A DNA stretch of 64,000 nucleotides, taken from positions 7,659,001 to 7,723,000 of the forward strand of contig OY540813.1 of NCBI GenBank assembly GCA_961205875.1, written 5' to 3'. This document shows positions 39,601-54,600 of this stretch, piece by piece. The stretch comes from Sialis fuliginosa. Its lineage: Eukaryota > Arthropoda > Insecta > Megaloptera > Sialidae. The notes under the pieces are model-generated. The model was not told the DNA's origin. It saw nothing but the letters and a program-made list of their open reading frames with translations, and did no database searches. Within the stretch, counting starts at the first letter, position 1, and each line of letters opens with the position of its first letter. A program made the position numbers and the translations under genes.

Positions 39601-42600
39601 ATACATTTCCATGATAGATGCAATGTATGGATTACAAAAATATACTCATAAAGCCAAAATTGTATTTATGAATTTATGTATATTATTGAAATACTTGAAT
39701 ACATAAAAATGTATATGTATAGGTACAAATATACATAATTAACTTCCCATTAGGAAGTTATTGTAATCGGTCCGAAAATCAATATAAAAAATTTCTGTTG
39801 GGGTAAAAAAGGGTGCAAAAGTTTGTGTGGGTAAAAATATTTTTTTGGTCGGATTTACTTGAAACTTAGCATGAATAAATATTCTACAATACAAAAATAA
39901 TGAAACATATATTTCAATACTTTTCATACGTGCCTAATAATAGCCATTGTAGGGGTAAAAACCACCCTCAAAATTTGAATTTTAAATACTAATAAATACG
40001 TTTACTAATTTACGTTGCCTTGTAAACAAACGCGAATTAACTAAATTCATAATACAAAAGTGATTTTTATTTCTGACAAGTCCTATTAAAAATTTTTATT
40101 TACATATTAAAAAAAAATCACATAAACTATATGGAAACAATAAATAATCAGAATTCAAGTATTTATAGTCATACCATGTTGAGAAGCTGGTTGTGTGGAC
40201 CTCAAGGATTGAACTCATGGCTTGTTTCAAAATGTTTTTGCGCCATAAGATTTTTATGGAAACATGTTTTTTTATCATTATGTAATAGGTTGAAAATTAT
40301 ATGATATTTGAACTGAATAAAGATTAAACAACGCAATATCTACACTACAAGAGGATGAAGTCCAGCTGACAAGAAAACCGCGTATAAAAAATTGAATATT
40401 AGAATTTGAATAAAAAATTCATGAGTTCCAACTTTTTATATCAAAAAACTTTTAAAATCTCACATAACAAACTTTTTATTAGTTTTCTTATGTATTCAAA
40501 TCTATTATAACTACTTTTATTAAGACGTAATTTAATATAAATAACCTTTAAAAATTCTTCTACTTTTTCCATTTGTTGATCGGAGCACTTTTGTGTATTT
40601 TATAGTTTAATTGTACATATATACTGGGTGGTCTATTTAACGTAACAACCCTTGACAACTTTTTATGGCGAGGTCTTATTTGTATATATACATATATGTA
40701 TTTTTTTTTTAATTAACATATATTATAAAGGTTAAGATTTCGAAGAAACGCGGGTAAAGCCGCAGAAAATTTATAGTCTGTAATAAATGTACCTATACTT
40801 ACAATAGGCCATTAAGTAATTCTGCAGATCCTTCATTATAAATGAGAAAAAGGGTAAACAAAAAAAAATTCAAAAATTATATTATATTATAGTAATATAT
40901 TTTTTTACAAATATTTATCGTAATGAAGTTGTTAATCATATTAAAATTTTGTAATTAATATTTCATTAGGGTATAAAATATGTCAAAGAAATTGTTAATA
41001 AAATAATTAATTGATTTTATTTGAAAACCGTCAAATTATATTTCCATATTTTCCGGGTTATTAATTAAATTCTATAGAACATTATTACATATTTAATTAT
41101 TTGTGATAAATAAAAATTGTTACGTTGGTAATGACTTATCTAACACCAAAAATGCATACCTTTTACAAGTCTTGAGGCTTCCGCGGTGGTCTTGATATAG
41201 ATCTTGGCTTCTGGGTGTAAGCCGCGTCAGTTTGGTCGTGTTATCGGCCAACGTTTCGTCACACATTGCAGTGGACATCTTCAGGGCTCTTCTAAAAGTG
41301 CCTGAAGATGTCCACTGCAATGTGTGACGAAACGTTGGCCGATAACACGACCAAACTGACGCGGCTTACACCCAGAAGCCAAGATCTGCATACCTTTTAT
41401 TTATATTCATGGCCAAACATTTCTTATTAAATTCCCTGGTGAACAAAACCTAATTAACGAATACAATAATTACAATAGCGACATACATAATATTAATAAA
41501 ATATTTTTTTTCAAACAAGATAATTAATTAAATAATTTAAAAATTAAATAATTATAAACCATAATTTTTCGAAAACCGAGATTATAATGAAATGTTAACA
41601 AATATTTTTTCAGGCATTGTTTTCATTCCGCAAATAGAAGAATGTATTTGGGAGTTTCACATTAAAATAAACATTGTAATACAATATATTTCAATTCCCT
41701 AGTTGACGCTCCACCCTCTCAATTTTAGTTTAATGTCTATATATAGAATGTGTTCTTTGATAACTTATTATACAGTATGTCTCGTAAACATATCGACAAA
41801 CTTTCAGGAGTTGTAGATGACATCAAAACAATCGCTTTTTGCTTATGAACATATTATGTCCATAAATGAGCTGTTTCAGCAGTAGAGTAAAAGAAATTAA
41901 TTTTACCTTTTGTTGTAATATCTTTTATATGAATAAAATGTCAAATAAATAAAAATAAAATTTATTATCATATTGAGGATATTATATTAACATATTAACA
42001 AGATTTTATTTAGCTTTTTCAATCTTCAATTTTCAAAAAGAACGAGGTTTTGTTTCTGTACGGCGGCCAACTTTACTAAAAAAAATGTTTATTCATTAAA
42101 ACAAATTAAATATATAAACGTATTATATTGGTATCTTTAAAATCTTCGTTTAACAAATTTAAAAAAATCGTAATTATTTCATTCATATAGAAAACTAGAT
42201 CCAGTAAATTATTACTAATTAAAATGATTACTCAATCAGTTTTTAATAATTATCAGCAGATTATAAATTAGCAATAGTAGGTACTAAGGGCTTTAGAAGT
42301 CGTCTACCACCATAACAACAGATTCGACAATATTAAGACAAACATCATCGGTTATCTTTTTCTAAGGCGGAGCTTATATAGTTATATCATTTTAAATAAA
42401 AACACAAATATACGTCAATTTCATTAATTTATTTTATATCAAGTTTAATATATTATTATTTAAATAATAAAATTCGGAATATCAAATATTTATCGCCACA
42501 AAATTTACGTATAAAATTTTCAATAGATTACATAATAATTTAATCGCACAAATATATATGAGTACTATAAACGAAGAGTACTTCTTAATCTAGCAAATGA

Positions 42601-45600
42601 GTTTTAAAATATCTGTCTTTGTTTGGTACATGGAAAAATAATTTAAATATTATAATAATATAATCAAATGGAAGGAGCCTACCAAGTTTGTGATAAGCGA
42701 ATTTGAATGAAAATTGGTTGACCACTTTTGCATGCGACTGTACTTAAATACAATAATATACAATTTTCAGTTTGTAATAAAGCCGCAAAACCAATCATGT
42801 ATGTACATATGTTATTGACAATTATGAGTATATATTTCAATACTTCGACTGATTTACTTATGCTACATTTACTCAATACAAATATCCAATAAAATAATAT
42901 GAAATCCCACACCAATGATCTGATTATATTTGTTACAGACGTACGTCACTGACATATTCCTAGCACAAAGCTGGCGAGATCCACGACTACGACTTCCCGA
43001 ACACATGAGCGAGGAGTACAGAATACTCGATGTTGATTGGCTGCACAACATATGGCGTCCTGATTGTTTTTTTAAAAATGCTAAAAAGGTTACATTCCAC
43101 GAAATGAGCATCCCCAACCATTACCTTTGGTTGTATAATGACAAAACGCTGCTCTACATGGCAAAGTTTGTAATATGATTTCTTTTTTATTATTGTTGCA
43201 TTTCTCTCGTATAATAATTTATGTACTTACATTAAATGTAGAAGTAATATATGTAGATAATATGATATTTTAATTGGTAAATTAGATTAAGTATAAAATA
43301 AAATATATTTCTTGATAAAAATAGCGATATGAATGTTTGCAGTTTTTAAATATGCAAATAAGTAAGTATATTGTTATTACTATTTAAACTACAGATATTA
43401 TAACATTTATAACTACAATTTATTAATTAAATAAAAACAGTGCTCCCCCAAATCGACTTGAGCTCTGGTTAGAATAGGATTAATAAAAAAAAAATTAAAA
43501 ATCATATATTTTTTTATTATAAAACTTGAAAATTAAGAATAAAATAATGATTATGCTAACACGCTAAAAGCGACCACCTATCAAGAAAAAAGTATCTGTG
43601 TAGTATGTACTTAAATAATGATCGGTTTTTATTTCAATTATAATCTACTAATTCACTCTATTGAAAAATATCTTTGCTTGTTAAAATCAAGTCCTAATTA
43701 ATGCTTAAGCTCATTAGTTAAGCTTACTGTATTGTATAAAAAAAATATTAACGATTATATTTAATTCATAATCAGTATAACTCGCAATCTTACGTTTAAA
43801 GTAGGCAGAAATAATAACAGATTATTTTATCCAGTGGGGCCGGAATCGGGTGGCAGTGGTGGTTGGGGGTTGGGGGGCAACCATCGCATAGTACATAAAA
43901 AATTTACAAAAAAAAGAACCTCCCTTTACCAAGATATTAACGAATCAATTTTTATTTTTAAATGTGTTTTTAAACCGTTTTGATTATGAACTTGTCACAC
44001 TTACATTTTTTTCTAATCATAAGGAATATATTTTCCCAAAATTTTATTAAAATCTATTTACTATATTGTTCGTTGTAAAAAAGTACTGCTTTTTTAGGTT
44101 TTGTATTAAAATTATAAGATTTTTATAAGGAAATTCATAACATGATTTTTTGCAATCCGTCCAATAAAACTGGAGATATTTTTAAAAAATGTACACGAAG
44201 AACCGTAAAAATGGTAATTTTTTCAACAAGGTACAAAAAATTTCGACTCCACTATAAATCGAGTTTTATGCAGTTCGATATGAGAAATTATTGTTTGTTT
44301 TTTTCAAAAAATGATTTACTGGTGTAAATTCTATTGTTTACAAAAAACATTAATAATTACAATTTTAAAGTATTCACATTTTTACTGAAAAACTTTTATT
44401 TTTTTCGAAAATAGTCACATATGTACCTACATAAAAATTGTTCAAAATTTATTTATAAGGGGCCCCTTGATCACTTGCTGTTCTGGGGCCCCAGAGCCTC
44501 TAGTTGCGACCCCGACTAACATAGTAAATTCTGAACTTTATTTTTATATTTTTCAAAGTACATTATATCGATAATAATAAATTTGGTAAGTACATAAAAT
44601 GTATTTGTAACTACATTCCTTGTTAAATTGAATTTTATTTACGAATATTTATAAAATTTATTTCTGTACTTCTAAAATTAAACATTATATTAAACTTTAT
44701 CTTAAAATTGAAATATAATTTAATTATTATCCAAATAAAAAACGTTTAAAATATTTTGTTACAATTAAAAAAATAATTATGTTTGCAAACAATTCTTTTA
44801 TTTCTTCCTCGTTAAAATACCTCCTTTCAAAATTGTTTTTCTTAGAATCCATTAGAGTTTTTTATATCCTTAGCAAATTCAAGTTCTTTTATAAAAAAAA
44901 TCTTATCAAGTAATCGTATATAAACCACGGTATTAAATGTCATATAAGTTTCGAATTCGCTGGCATGAATTGGAGTATATATGAGTTATTTAAGCAAGCG
45001 ACACGAATATGGGAGGGGGAATATCAGGCAATACCCCTCGCTCTGCTATCGGAAACTGTCAATACATTAGGTTCACGAATGAAGTCAATGTGAAATAGTA
45101 AATTGCAATATTAACTTTAAAATACGTTTACATTTATTGAGTTACCCCTTGCCTTCCTTTTGTAAAATGTATATAAGGTAGTGGCACCAGTCTTGGCAAG
45201 GACCCCAGTAATAGCAAATTTTTAATTAAATGTACTGAATTAGAAATATGTGTTGATATTTGATTACTACCATTTCTGAATATTAATCTATATACATTTA
45301 ACTGTCTTACAGCGTGATTTGATGACAATCGGCCAATAGGTGTCAAAATGGTGGACATTTAAACTAATTATTAGTATGATTTATTTATTAATTATTATAT
45401 TATCATAGCAACTACTTTACATTGTTTCAAATTTGACGATTCATTCTTTTATATCTTTTGTGTCCTAGTACTTATCATTTTATAATCATTAGCAAGTGTC
45501 CATCACTGCGTGCTCATTACTGGTTTTACCTTTGCCATAACTGGAGAAAAAACATGAACAAAATAAAAGACTATAATTTAAAAAACAAACTATATTTGCG

Positions 45601-48600
45601 GACTTTAGTAATTAAATTGATTAAATAAAGAGTTACTTGTTTTATTAGTAACATAAGTTCATGAGAATTAAAAAAACAAGCCCATTAATCCAAAAATAAT
45701 TTACGTGCAATGTTTATAATATTTTAAAAAAAAACTATACGAGGAAGGTATACTTTTCTCAATGATAATTCCACTTACAGAATTATGAATTTGTCATACT
45801 CCCAGAAACGTATCAAGGGTTCCTTGCGCCTCTGGCAAGGATCTGTATCAGCACCCCCTATATTCAGAAGATAGAAGAAGAAATGATTAGAAGAATAACT
45901 AAGATTGTTTTGCTAGCTTTTATAAGGTGCTTTACCGTCTCCTATCTTGATCCCTTCGACACCGACCTAAGCCGATTACAACAACCCCTAGATATACCTT
46001 CGCAAACGCTATTTTTTTCATTAAATGTACATAGGTATATGTAGTACATAGTGTTGCAGTTTCCCAATAACAATAGTGTTTCAGAATATTAAAAAAAAAC
46101 ATTGTACATCAATCTGAGATAGCTTCAATTTTCACGAGACTATGACTTGTAAAATTCGAAACCGAGACAAGACTTCAGTTCCAAAAAACTAGACGAGTCT
46201 TATCTCGTGTGAAACCCTAGAAAACGATTCCTAAAATCAATTATGATTCAAATAAATAACTGAACAAATATATTTCGAATAATGTCTGCTCACTCTATAA
46301 TTATGTTTGTATTTATCTATTTAAATTTTAAATTAATTAAATGTCATTCATACATGAGAATTTACATATATTAGATTTTGATGGTTAATGAAAAATTATA
46401 CAAGCATACTGATACACTTGTATGTTTATGTGTTAGTAAATATGTTTGTGTGTGTGTAACAAAAAGCGAATATGTATGTAATTATACAAACATAGCAATG
46501 CACCAACAGTTTTGATAATGTTTGTTTACAAATAACGCAGACATAATACCGAATGTATTGAATATGTATGTAGTGAACATAATAAAGACTATATTATTAT
46601 TAATTAATATTATACATACACTTATGAATAGATGAAGAGATGTGATTAAGATTTAGGGTAGGGGTGCATAAGTTACACGTACATAACTGCCTCATATTTT
46701 GTGAAATTGTTTTTGTTATTTCATTCATATCAAAGATGTGTAACAAAATATCAATTTTAGAAAATCTGTTAATGCATTAATGTATAAAAACAATTCAATA
46801 TTATTATTCATCATTTATAATGTAATCTAGATTATTTAAATACAACATCTTCCCATTCTGACTATAGATTCGATTAATCAGAGCATAGTACATAGGTATT
46901 GTTATCTTTTATTAAATTGTTACTAAAACTCTATAATAGCCATTTATCCAATTAAGTTTTTAAATTTCTTTTTAATATGAGAACGTTTTTAAACGTGTTT
47001 TATTATATATCGCTATCGTATAGTCTAAATTATTTAGGTTGTGTGATATGAAATATATGTACGTATATATCTTTCATTGTCGAACAATAACAATTAAATC
47101 AGAGTTACCAATTGACAAATCAAGTTATAATTAGAATTATCATTAAATGCTCTAATTGGTCAGATTCATAATTACCGTACAGTTTACGATCTAATTGATA
47201 TTAAAACCAGATATTTTATGTATACATTTGTTTACATACGTAAATAAACCAATAAGTTTAGGTACGTTTTATGATTTCTGAATGGCTTACATAATAAATT
47301 CTACATACGTATTTCTTTAATTACAGATTAACGCTCGTTCTCTCTTGCGCAATGAAATTTGAGTCATATCCTCACGACACTCAAATATGTACAATGATGA
47401 TTGAAAGCTGTGAGTATTGTTGCATCCACACTTTATAAAATATATGCCCACCCCATTGAAATCCACCCCTAGCACAACCTTTCAGTATAAAAAATATCTA
47501 TTAACCCATTAGTTATAACGCCCAAAAATGTTTTAAATTTAACTGAAATTTATAATTAGTTTTGATTTATATATATTATATAATCGACACAGTAACTACC
47601 AAAGAGGGTTTGTAAGCACATATGGTTACTACAAAAAAATAATTTTGAGGTGCATTTGGGGTTCAAAGTTTATTGGTGTGATTACTTTTCATCATATCAT
47701 CGAAAAGATACATTTCTAGACTGTTACTATTTAATGTTAATATATATTTTTTTGTAATTTTTCCTTGAAATATTAAATAACCTATCAAATCAAGAAATAA
47801 AGTTTTTGCATTTTGATATTTATCGTCCGAAAAATTCGTTATAGGTATTACGTAGGTGTTATAACGCCCGGTAGTAATATGTAACTAAAGGTCATCCATA
47901 ACATTCGTCATGCAAATTTCAATCATTTTTGACCCCTCTCTACCTAATAAACAGTAATGAACCGTCCATGGAAGCAGAGGAAGCAGTGCTTCCCTTACTT
48001 TATTGGTAAATTAATACAAATCTGTGTTTTCAGTTAAAAAATAATTTAAATATATTATTAGAATATTCATTTTTATGCGCAACTCAAACCAAAAATCAAA
48101 AATAGCATGTAATATTAATTTACTTGCTCAATTATAAAGCTATAATACCTCTACGCGTTATTTTCTTGTATTTTAGTCGATATTTGTATGACGAGTTGAA
48201 GGAAATTTCACTAAAAAATTTCGAATTTTTGATTTCGTTAAAAGTATGTTTATTGTATAGAAAATGACGTGAAAAGTTGTTTGTTTCAAACCGCAGGTCT
48301 GTATCTCAAACCGTTCTCGAGATATAGCCTCTCAAAGTTTCAGTTTTTTTTAAATTTTGAAAAAAAATGGCCCTAACTTTTGAACGCGTGGTCGGAATTG
48401 ATTTTAGTTGACGGATTTGAAATCAGCGTGTCAAAATCTATATAATGACATGTATAATACCTTAAAATCAGAAAAAAAAAATTTCGCGAAAAATTGAAAA
48501 AATTCAAAGGGGTATACCTTAAAAAAATGTCGATTTTTGACCAAATTTTTTTTGTCGAATTTTAAAGTATTCTATATGTCATTATATAGATTTTGACACG

Positions 48601-51600
48601 CTGATTTCAAATCCGTCAACTAAAATCAATTCCGACCACACGTTCAAAAGTTATGGTCTTTTTTCTCCCAAAATTTGAAAAACCTAAAACTTTGAGAGGC
48701 TGTATCTCGAGAACGGTTTGAGATACAGACCTGCGGTTTGAAAATTTCAACTTTTCACGTCATTTTCTATACAATAAACGAAATCAAAAATTCGAAATTT
48801 TTTAGTGAAATTTCTTGCAGTGAACTTCAACTCGACATACAAATATCGATTAAAATACAAGAAAATAAGACGTATAATCATTTAGTTTCTATATAAATAT
48901 ATAAGGATTTTTTTCTAAGTAAAAGCTTGAACTTAAGGTGTTTCATAACTAGTTTTTTTGTTAATAGGAGGAAGAGGATTGACAAAATATGCTTCCCTTA
49001 TTAAAAATTTCCCGCCTCGCCACTGCTAATAAATCAATAGTTTAAAAAAATAAGCACGTTTGTTCGGACTTCCTCCCCCTACTCATCACATCATCATGCT
49101 AGGCAAATGCCTCCCCCGTATTTTATGGACGACTCTCTATCTGCATTCAAAAACATGTTTTTAACATACTATTAAACCGTTCTCTATGGCCGTAGTGGCT
49201 CATTACTACCGGGCGTTATAACACCCCTCATTTTCCAGCTTTTCCAGAAAACATATGTATATTTTTTAATTATTTTTTCTAGTGAACTACATGCATACAC
49301 ATAGGGTGCCCAGGTCTCCGGTTTTAACCCGGAGTCTTAGGGTTTGCACACTGAATCTCCGGGCTCCGGATTTGGGTGCAATTTCTCCGGGTTTTGCAAA
49401 AAATGACGACGACTTAAAAAAAAATAGAGCAGGGGACATAACAGTGCAGATTATGGTAACAAATTTTATGAAAATAAAAAAGGAGTCTTCATTTACATCT
49501 CAGGGTTTACCAAAACTAAAATCTGGTCACCCTACATACACATATTAAATTACAATAATCGGAGATAAAAAATAGTTTCAGTAACAAGTGGGTTAAATAC
49601 TAAATAATAAATAAATATGTCTTCACGATACTCTTATGAACACTACTTTTTTTAACAATTAATTACGTACTGTTTTCTCCACAGTATCGCACACAACACA
49701 CGACTTAGTGTTTCTGTGGAATCTAACAGATCCTCTCGTCGTTAATTCAGAAATCGAATTACCACAATTAGATATTTCCAATAACTATACAACTGATTGC
49801 ACTATAGCATATTCTACAGGTAAGTGCATGCTTATATCTTTTAATGATCTGTATTATATTCATATAAAAATAGTAAATAAAAGAATAATCATCTATATTC
49901 TTACTTCACCGTCTCGAACGTAGCCAAGAATGGTTAAACTCCTGTTGACAGTTGAAATTATATTTGTCTGTAAATATTATAATGATACGTACATAATGGA
50001 TAAATAAAATATAAGGAACTTTGATTTTAAAACCTAAAATATTATAGACTAGTAACTTTATGAAGATTCTCATATAATGCAAGTGATTTTTACAATTGCA
50101 TTGATCTATAGTCTATAGGGGCAAACAAATAATCAATTTTTATGAAACTATCAAAATGGATTATTTGTCTAAAAAACTCCAAAATATTTTAATTGTACAG
50201 ACAGAACCTATACTTATTGATATATAAGTATTGATTAGTTAGTAAGTACTTTTTATTCACTTTATAAGCGTTATAAAGATACCAATTGTCACAGAAAAAA
50301 AACTGAATTTTAACATTCATTTAATTATGACTAATTACGTAATGTACGAGTAGGTACTATTTTCCAAATCACAGTATTAAATCTCCATTTCAAGATCATT
50401 TTTCATTTATATCGTGTAAATGTATACAGGTATGTCATACAGTTACTAGAAATATGTTTTTATTTAATGTTATATGTATTTTACTTAAAAAAATCTAATT
50501 AATTTCTGAGTATCATATTAAAAAAATCCTTTAGTGTAATATAAGACACAATTTTATTTTACAGATGAACTAAATATATTAAATCATTATAATTCTATGA
50601 CAAGATGCAAACTGTTGAATATATGTAGCATAGCTATTCTTTTGTGTATAATATTTTCATTATAGGTAACTTCACATGTCTGGCGATTGTTTTCAATCTA
50701 CGTCGTCGACTTGGATACCATTTGTTTCATACGTACATCCCGTCAGCGCTGATTGTGGTCATGTCCTGGATATCATTCTGGATCAAGCCCGAAGCGATAC
50801 CGGCTCGCGTGACACTTGGTGTTACTTCTCTTCTTACGCTCGGTAATATACCTATTTTTTTTTATTTATGAAATTAAATTATAACTGTATGTTTTTATGT
50901 TAATATAACAAAAAATATCAGTTCATTTTTCCAGATTTTCTTAAAGTTATAATCATATTATTTTGATTGGACCGTTTATTTTGAAAGTGAAGCAATTCCA
51001 TTTTTGGAAAACGCAGACCCTTAAAATATTTCGTAATAACAAAAAATGGACTTGTCTCACTTTTAAAATAAATGACTCGTTTATTTCTGAAACGATTTCT
51101 AAAAGATAATATGTTTTTAATAAAAGTTACATTGCAGAATACGAGTATCTATAATAATTTAAATTAAATGTTTTTTTTTACAATTAGCCCTGCTTACTCC
51201 CTTCTAGTAGGTTGTGCATATATGTATATTTCTTATACTATGAATTTTATACTTAGGTATATATTTATATGTATAGGAAAAAAGTAAATAAAAAAATAAC
51301 AATAAATTTGTAGCAAATAGCAAGTTTGCAAAAAGGTCTTGTTTTTCTTTCTTTTAAAACAAAGTTTATTCTTGGGGAATAATAGTTCTATTCAACTATT
51401 CTAGAGCCATAAAAATTCTTTTTAATCTCATTGTCTTGAAACAAGATAAGGAGAAAGTTTATTTTATCACTTTACAAAATGTGTTTTTATTAGTTAATAA
51501 CTAATCTATAAAGCAGTGGTGTAACTCTGTAAGGGGTATAGAACTTTTCGAAGAGTAAATCTGTGGAACTTAACAGATACGTCACTGTATCGGCCTTAAA

Positions 51601-54600
51601 AATCTGTGACACTTTAGCTCCGTCGAAACGGCACGGCGCGGGCGGGTATTTAGATAAAACGCTTTGTTGGCGTGTAAGAACAACGGCCATCATGACCTCG
51701 AAGATATATATTATTGAATTCAATCAGACTGACATTTAATAAAAAACGGTGTCCGTCAAGCGTTGGAAATCTGTTCATTTATATTTAACGTTCTCCGTTA
51801 TTGTTAATTGCCATCACATTTACGCATTACAAAATAAACTTAGAATTCTCTAGAGGATGGAAAGCTTTCCTCTTACAATTATAAACAATATAAAACAACA
51901 ATCATATCTAATATAACATTTATTTCTAGTCTTACTATCAATTTTTCTTTCAGAAATGACCATATCCTTTTTATTTGACAAGGAAGCAAAAATATTAAAC
52001 AGGTTTATTAATTAACTTTTCAAGTTAGAAAAATAGAATCAGGAACTTTTCACTAGCCGCAACAAGTGAATAACTTGTAATTGCAATTTCATATATATGT
52101 ATGTACCTAGATTGTTTGTTTTCAGCAACACAAAACACCCAGTCTCAACAATCGTTACCACCTGTGTCTTACGTGAAAGCAATTGATGTTTGGATGTCGA
52201 GTTGCTCGGTGTTCGTGTTTCTATCACTCATGGAGTTTGCAATAGTTAATAACTATATGGGACCGATAGCAACAAAAGCTATGAAAGGATTCTCCGATGA
52301 TGATATACCTGGAGAACTAGACGAGTATAAGGTATTGTATAAGCTTTATGAATAGGAAGTTGAATATCTCTCACTAATGAAGTGTATTTTTGTTCAATAT
52401 AAGATCTATCAATAACCAGAATCTGCATTAGAACTGGAAGCAGGCCGTAAATTTTTGGGGTCACGTCGATTCACGACTGTGACCCGACGTGAGCGTGAGC
52501 GATTGTCAAATCTTGAATCGTGATCGTGAGTCAATGTAAAATAACTGTACGTGAGTACATTTTTATCGTGAAAAATATTTTGTTCGTTAGCGTGCGTGAT
52601 CGTGAGCAAAAATTACTCACACGCCCAGCTCTAATTTGCATTTTGACCTTTTTTCAGTGTACAGAAAATATTACCCTATTGCATTACTCTAATCCGGTAT
52701 TTGCCATAATATAAACCAGTATTTTTCAACCGGTAGTACGCAAAAGAGTTAATGAAGTATTGAGATTTTAAATTAATCAAATTAAAAATAATAATGCGTC
52801 AGTCAAAAATGAAAAGTTGGGAATTTTACTTGAAATGTTTACAAAAAAACTTTTCAGATAAAAGTTACTCAGTTTAAAGGGTGCAATATGATACTTTTTG
52901 TTTGTGGGGATTTTTATGTTTTTTTTTTTTTTAATGGTGCTTTGTTTTTAATGAGATTTGTTTTAAGAACCTGGTATGAAAAAATAAGAAACTTTCATAA
53001 CTGAAACATAACATAACGTATAACATGAATGAATGTATGTATCAAACGCGAGTTTTCAAAGGTTAAATTTCTTTCTCATTTTAAATAAACATTATTATAA
53101 ACACCCTCAAAAAAACATCATAGTTAGTGAAAATTTTTACTGACTGAGTAAACTTTACTTTTTAAAATAAAAACGTTTTATTTTGAACAACCTGTATAAT
53201 TTAAATTACCTATTATATGTATAGAAATGTGGGTACTCTATTTCTAAGATAATTGAAAATTATTTTTTCCAACAAAAGTTTCTATTTTCGTAGCGTTAGT
53301 TAACATTGAGCTAAATAGTGTTAAACTTTCGAATGCATTTTCTAACCTAAAACGCCTTGTTAGCCAAAATAAAAAAACACGTGTTTAATGTTTTTCGATG
53401 CACTGCATGTGTGCTACGGCGAATGGCACTTGAGTAGTGTTACTTGTTAGTTGATTGACAGATCTTTGACATATTTCTTTGATGATGTAATAGCGGTTTC
53501 ACAAGCAAATCAAAATATTTCCACGAGTTCTTGAATTGTATGATGTTTATGGATTTGTTTTTTATTTAACCCAGATTGCTAAATATACAATACAACACAG
53601 CTGTCAAGCGCACTGGAAATACTCCGTAGAAAGACTTTGATTTGATTTTGTTTGTGAGTTTTTAATACCGGATATAAGTGATGTTTCACACATGCCGATT
53701 TTGTATGTACGATATTTCTACGGAAAACTAAAAAACTATATTAATTAAAAATACAAACTATTCTTTTGAAACTACCATTTTCTTCGTGGAACTAGGGTGA
53801 CCAGATTTTGATTTTCATAAACCCTCTTATTAACAAATAAAATTGATAAATTAACAAATAAATTGATTAGTTAATATCTCAACTTGGCGCGATCCTACAG
53901 ATCCCAACTTTTTTTTAAAATATAGCTTACATCATTAACTTTAAGATTATCAAATGCCCAAAGACCCCCTTCCCCTATTATTAACAAATTAAAATTGATA
54001 AATTAACAATTAAGTTGATTAGTTAACATCTAAGCTAATACATTATTAAATGTTTTCTGGGTTGCTGAATAATGATTTGTTAGTTAACAGCTATCAAATA
54101 ATTGATTTTTCTTAGTTTTTTTTTAAATTATCACCTAGCTATATTTTTTACTTAATCGGGTTAACAGATCGACAAAAAAATTTAAAGATTAAAAAAAAAT
54201 TTACTCAAAAATTACAGCCTGTACACTGATTAAGCCAAAAAAGTCACTTATGTCCCAATGTGCGCCGCCCCACCTAGCCTGGCGCCCCGGGTGGTCGCCC
54301 TGGTCCCCCCCCCCCCTCTAAAGCCGGCGCTGTACATACATACTTAGGATAGATCATGAACTATTGTCCTTAGACAGACATGGAGCGCGCATTTGACTCG
54401 AAAACAGAGCCGTGTCAAAAGAAAGAGATAGAAAATGGTTTGGGATATACTTGTCCTTATTAAAACAGAAGTAACTATTTTATTATTCTTAGAAAAAGAT
54501 ATAGATACATCTCAAACGCCACCGCATCTCTCTCACAGTTTCGATGAAATGTTACACCATTATATTAATACAGAATGCGCGGTCCATGCTCTATATCTGC

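Noticed and set aside
39742-39985. Possible extra channel exon after exon 2
   Set aside because: No frame here continues the protein. The text looks like a dispersed repeat, and exon 2 joins exon 3 perfectly in phase.
41120-41320. 66-codon minus-strand frame
   Set aside because: It is the translation of the palindromic hammerhead-like repeat, including the tail; the same text occurs at other loci as non-coding repeat.
42869-43117. Minus-strand frame opposite channel exon 3
   Set aside because: It is antisense shadow of a well supported coding exon.
52409-52609. Arginine- and serine-rich minus frame in channel intron 7
   Set aside because: It comes from the CGTGAGC/CACGATC-rich repeat; no protein-like composition or homology.
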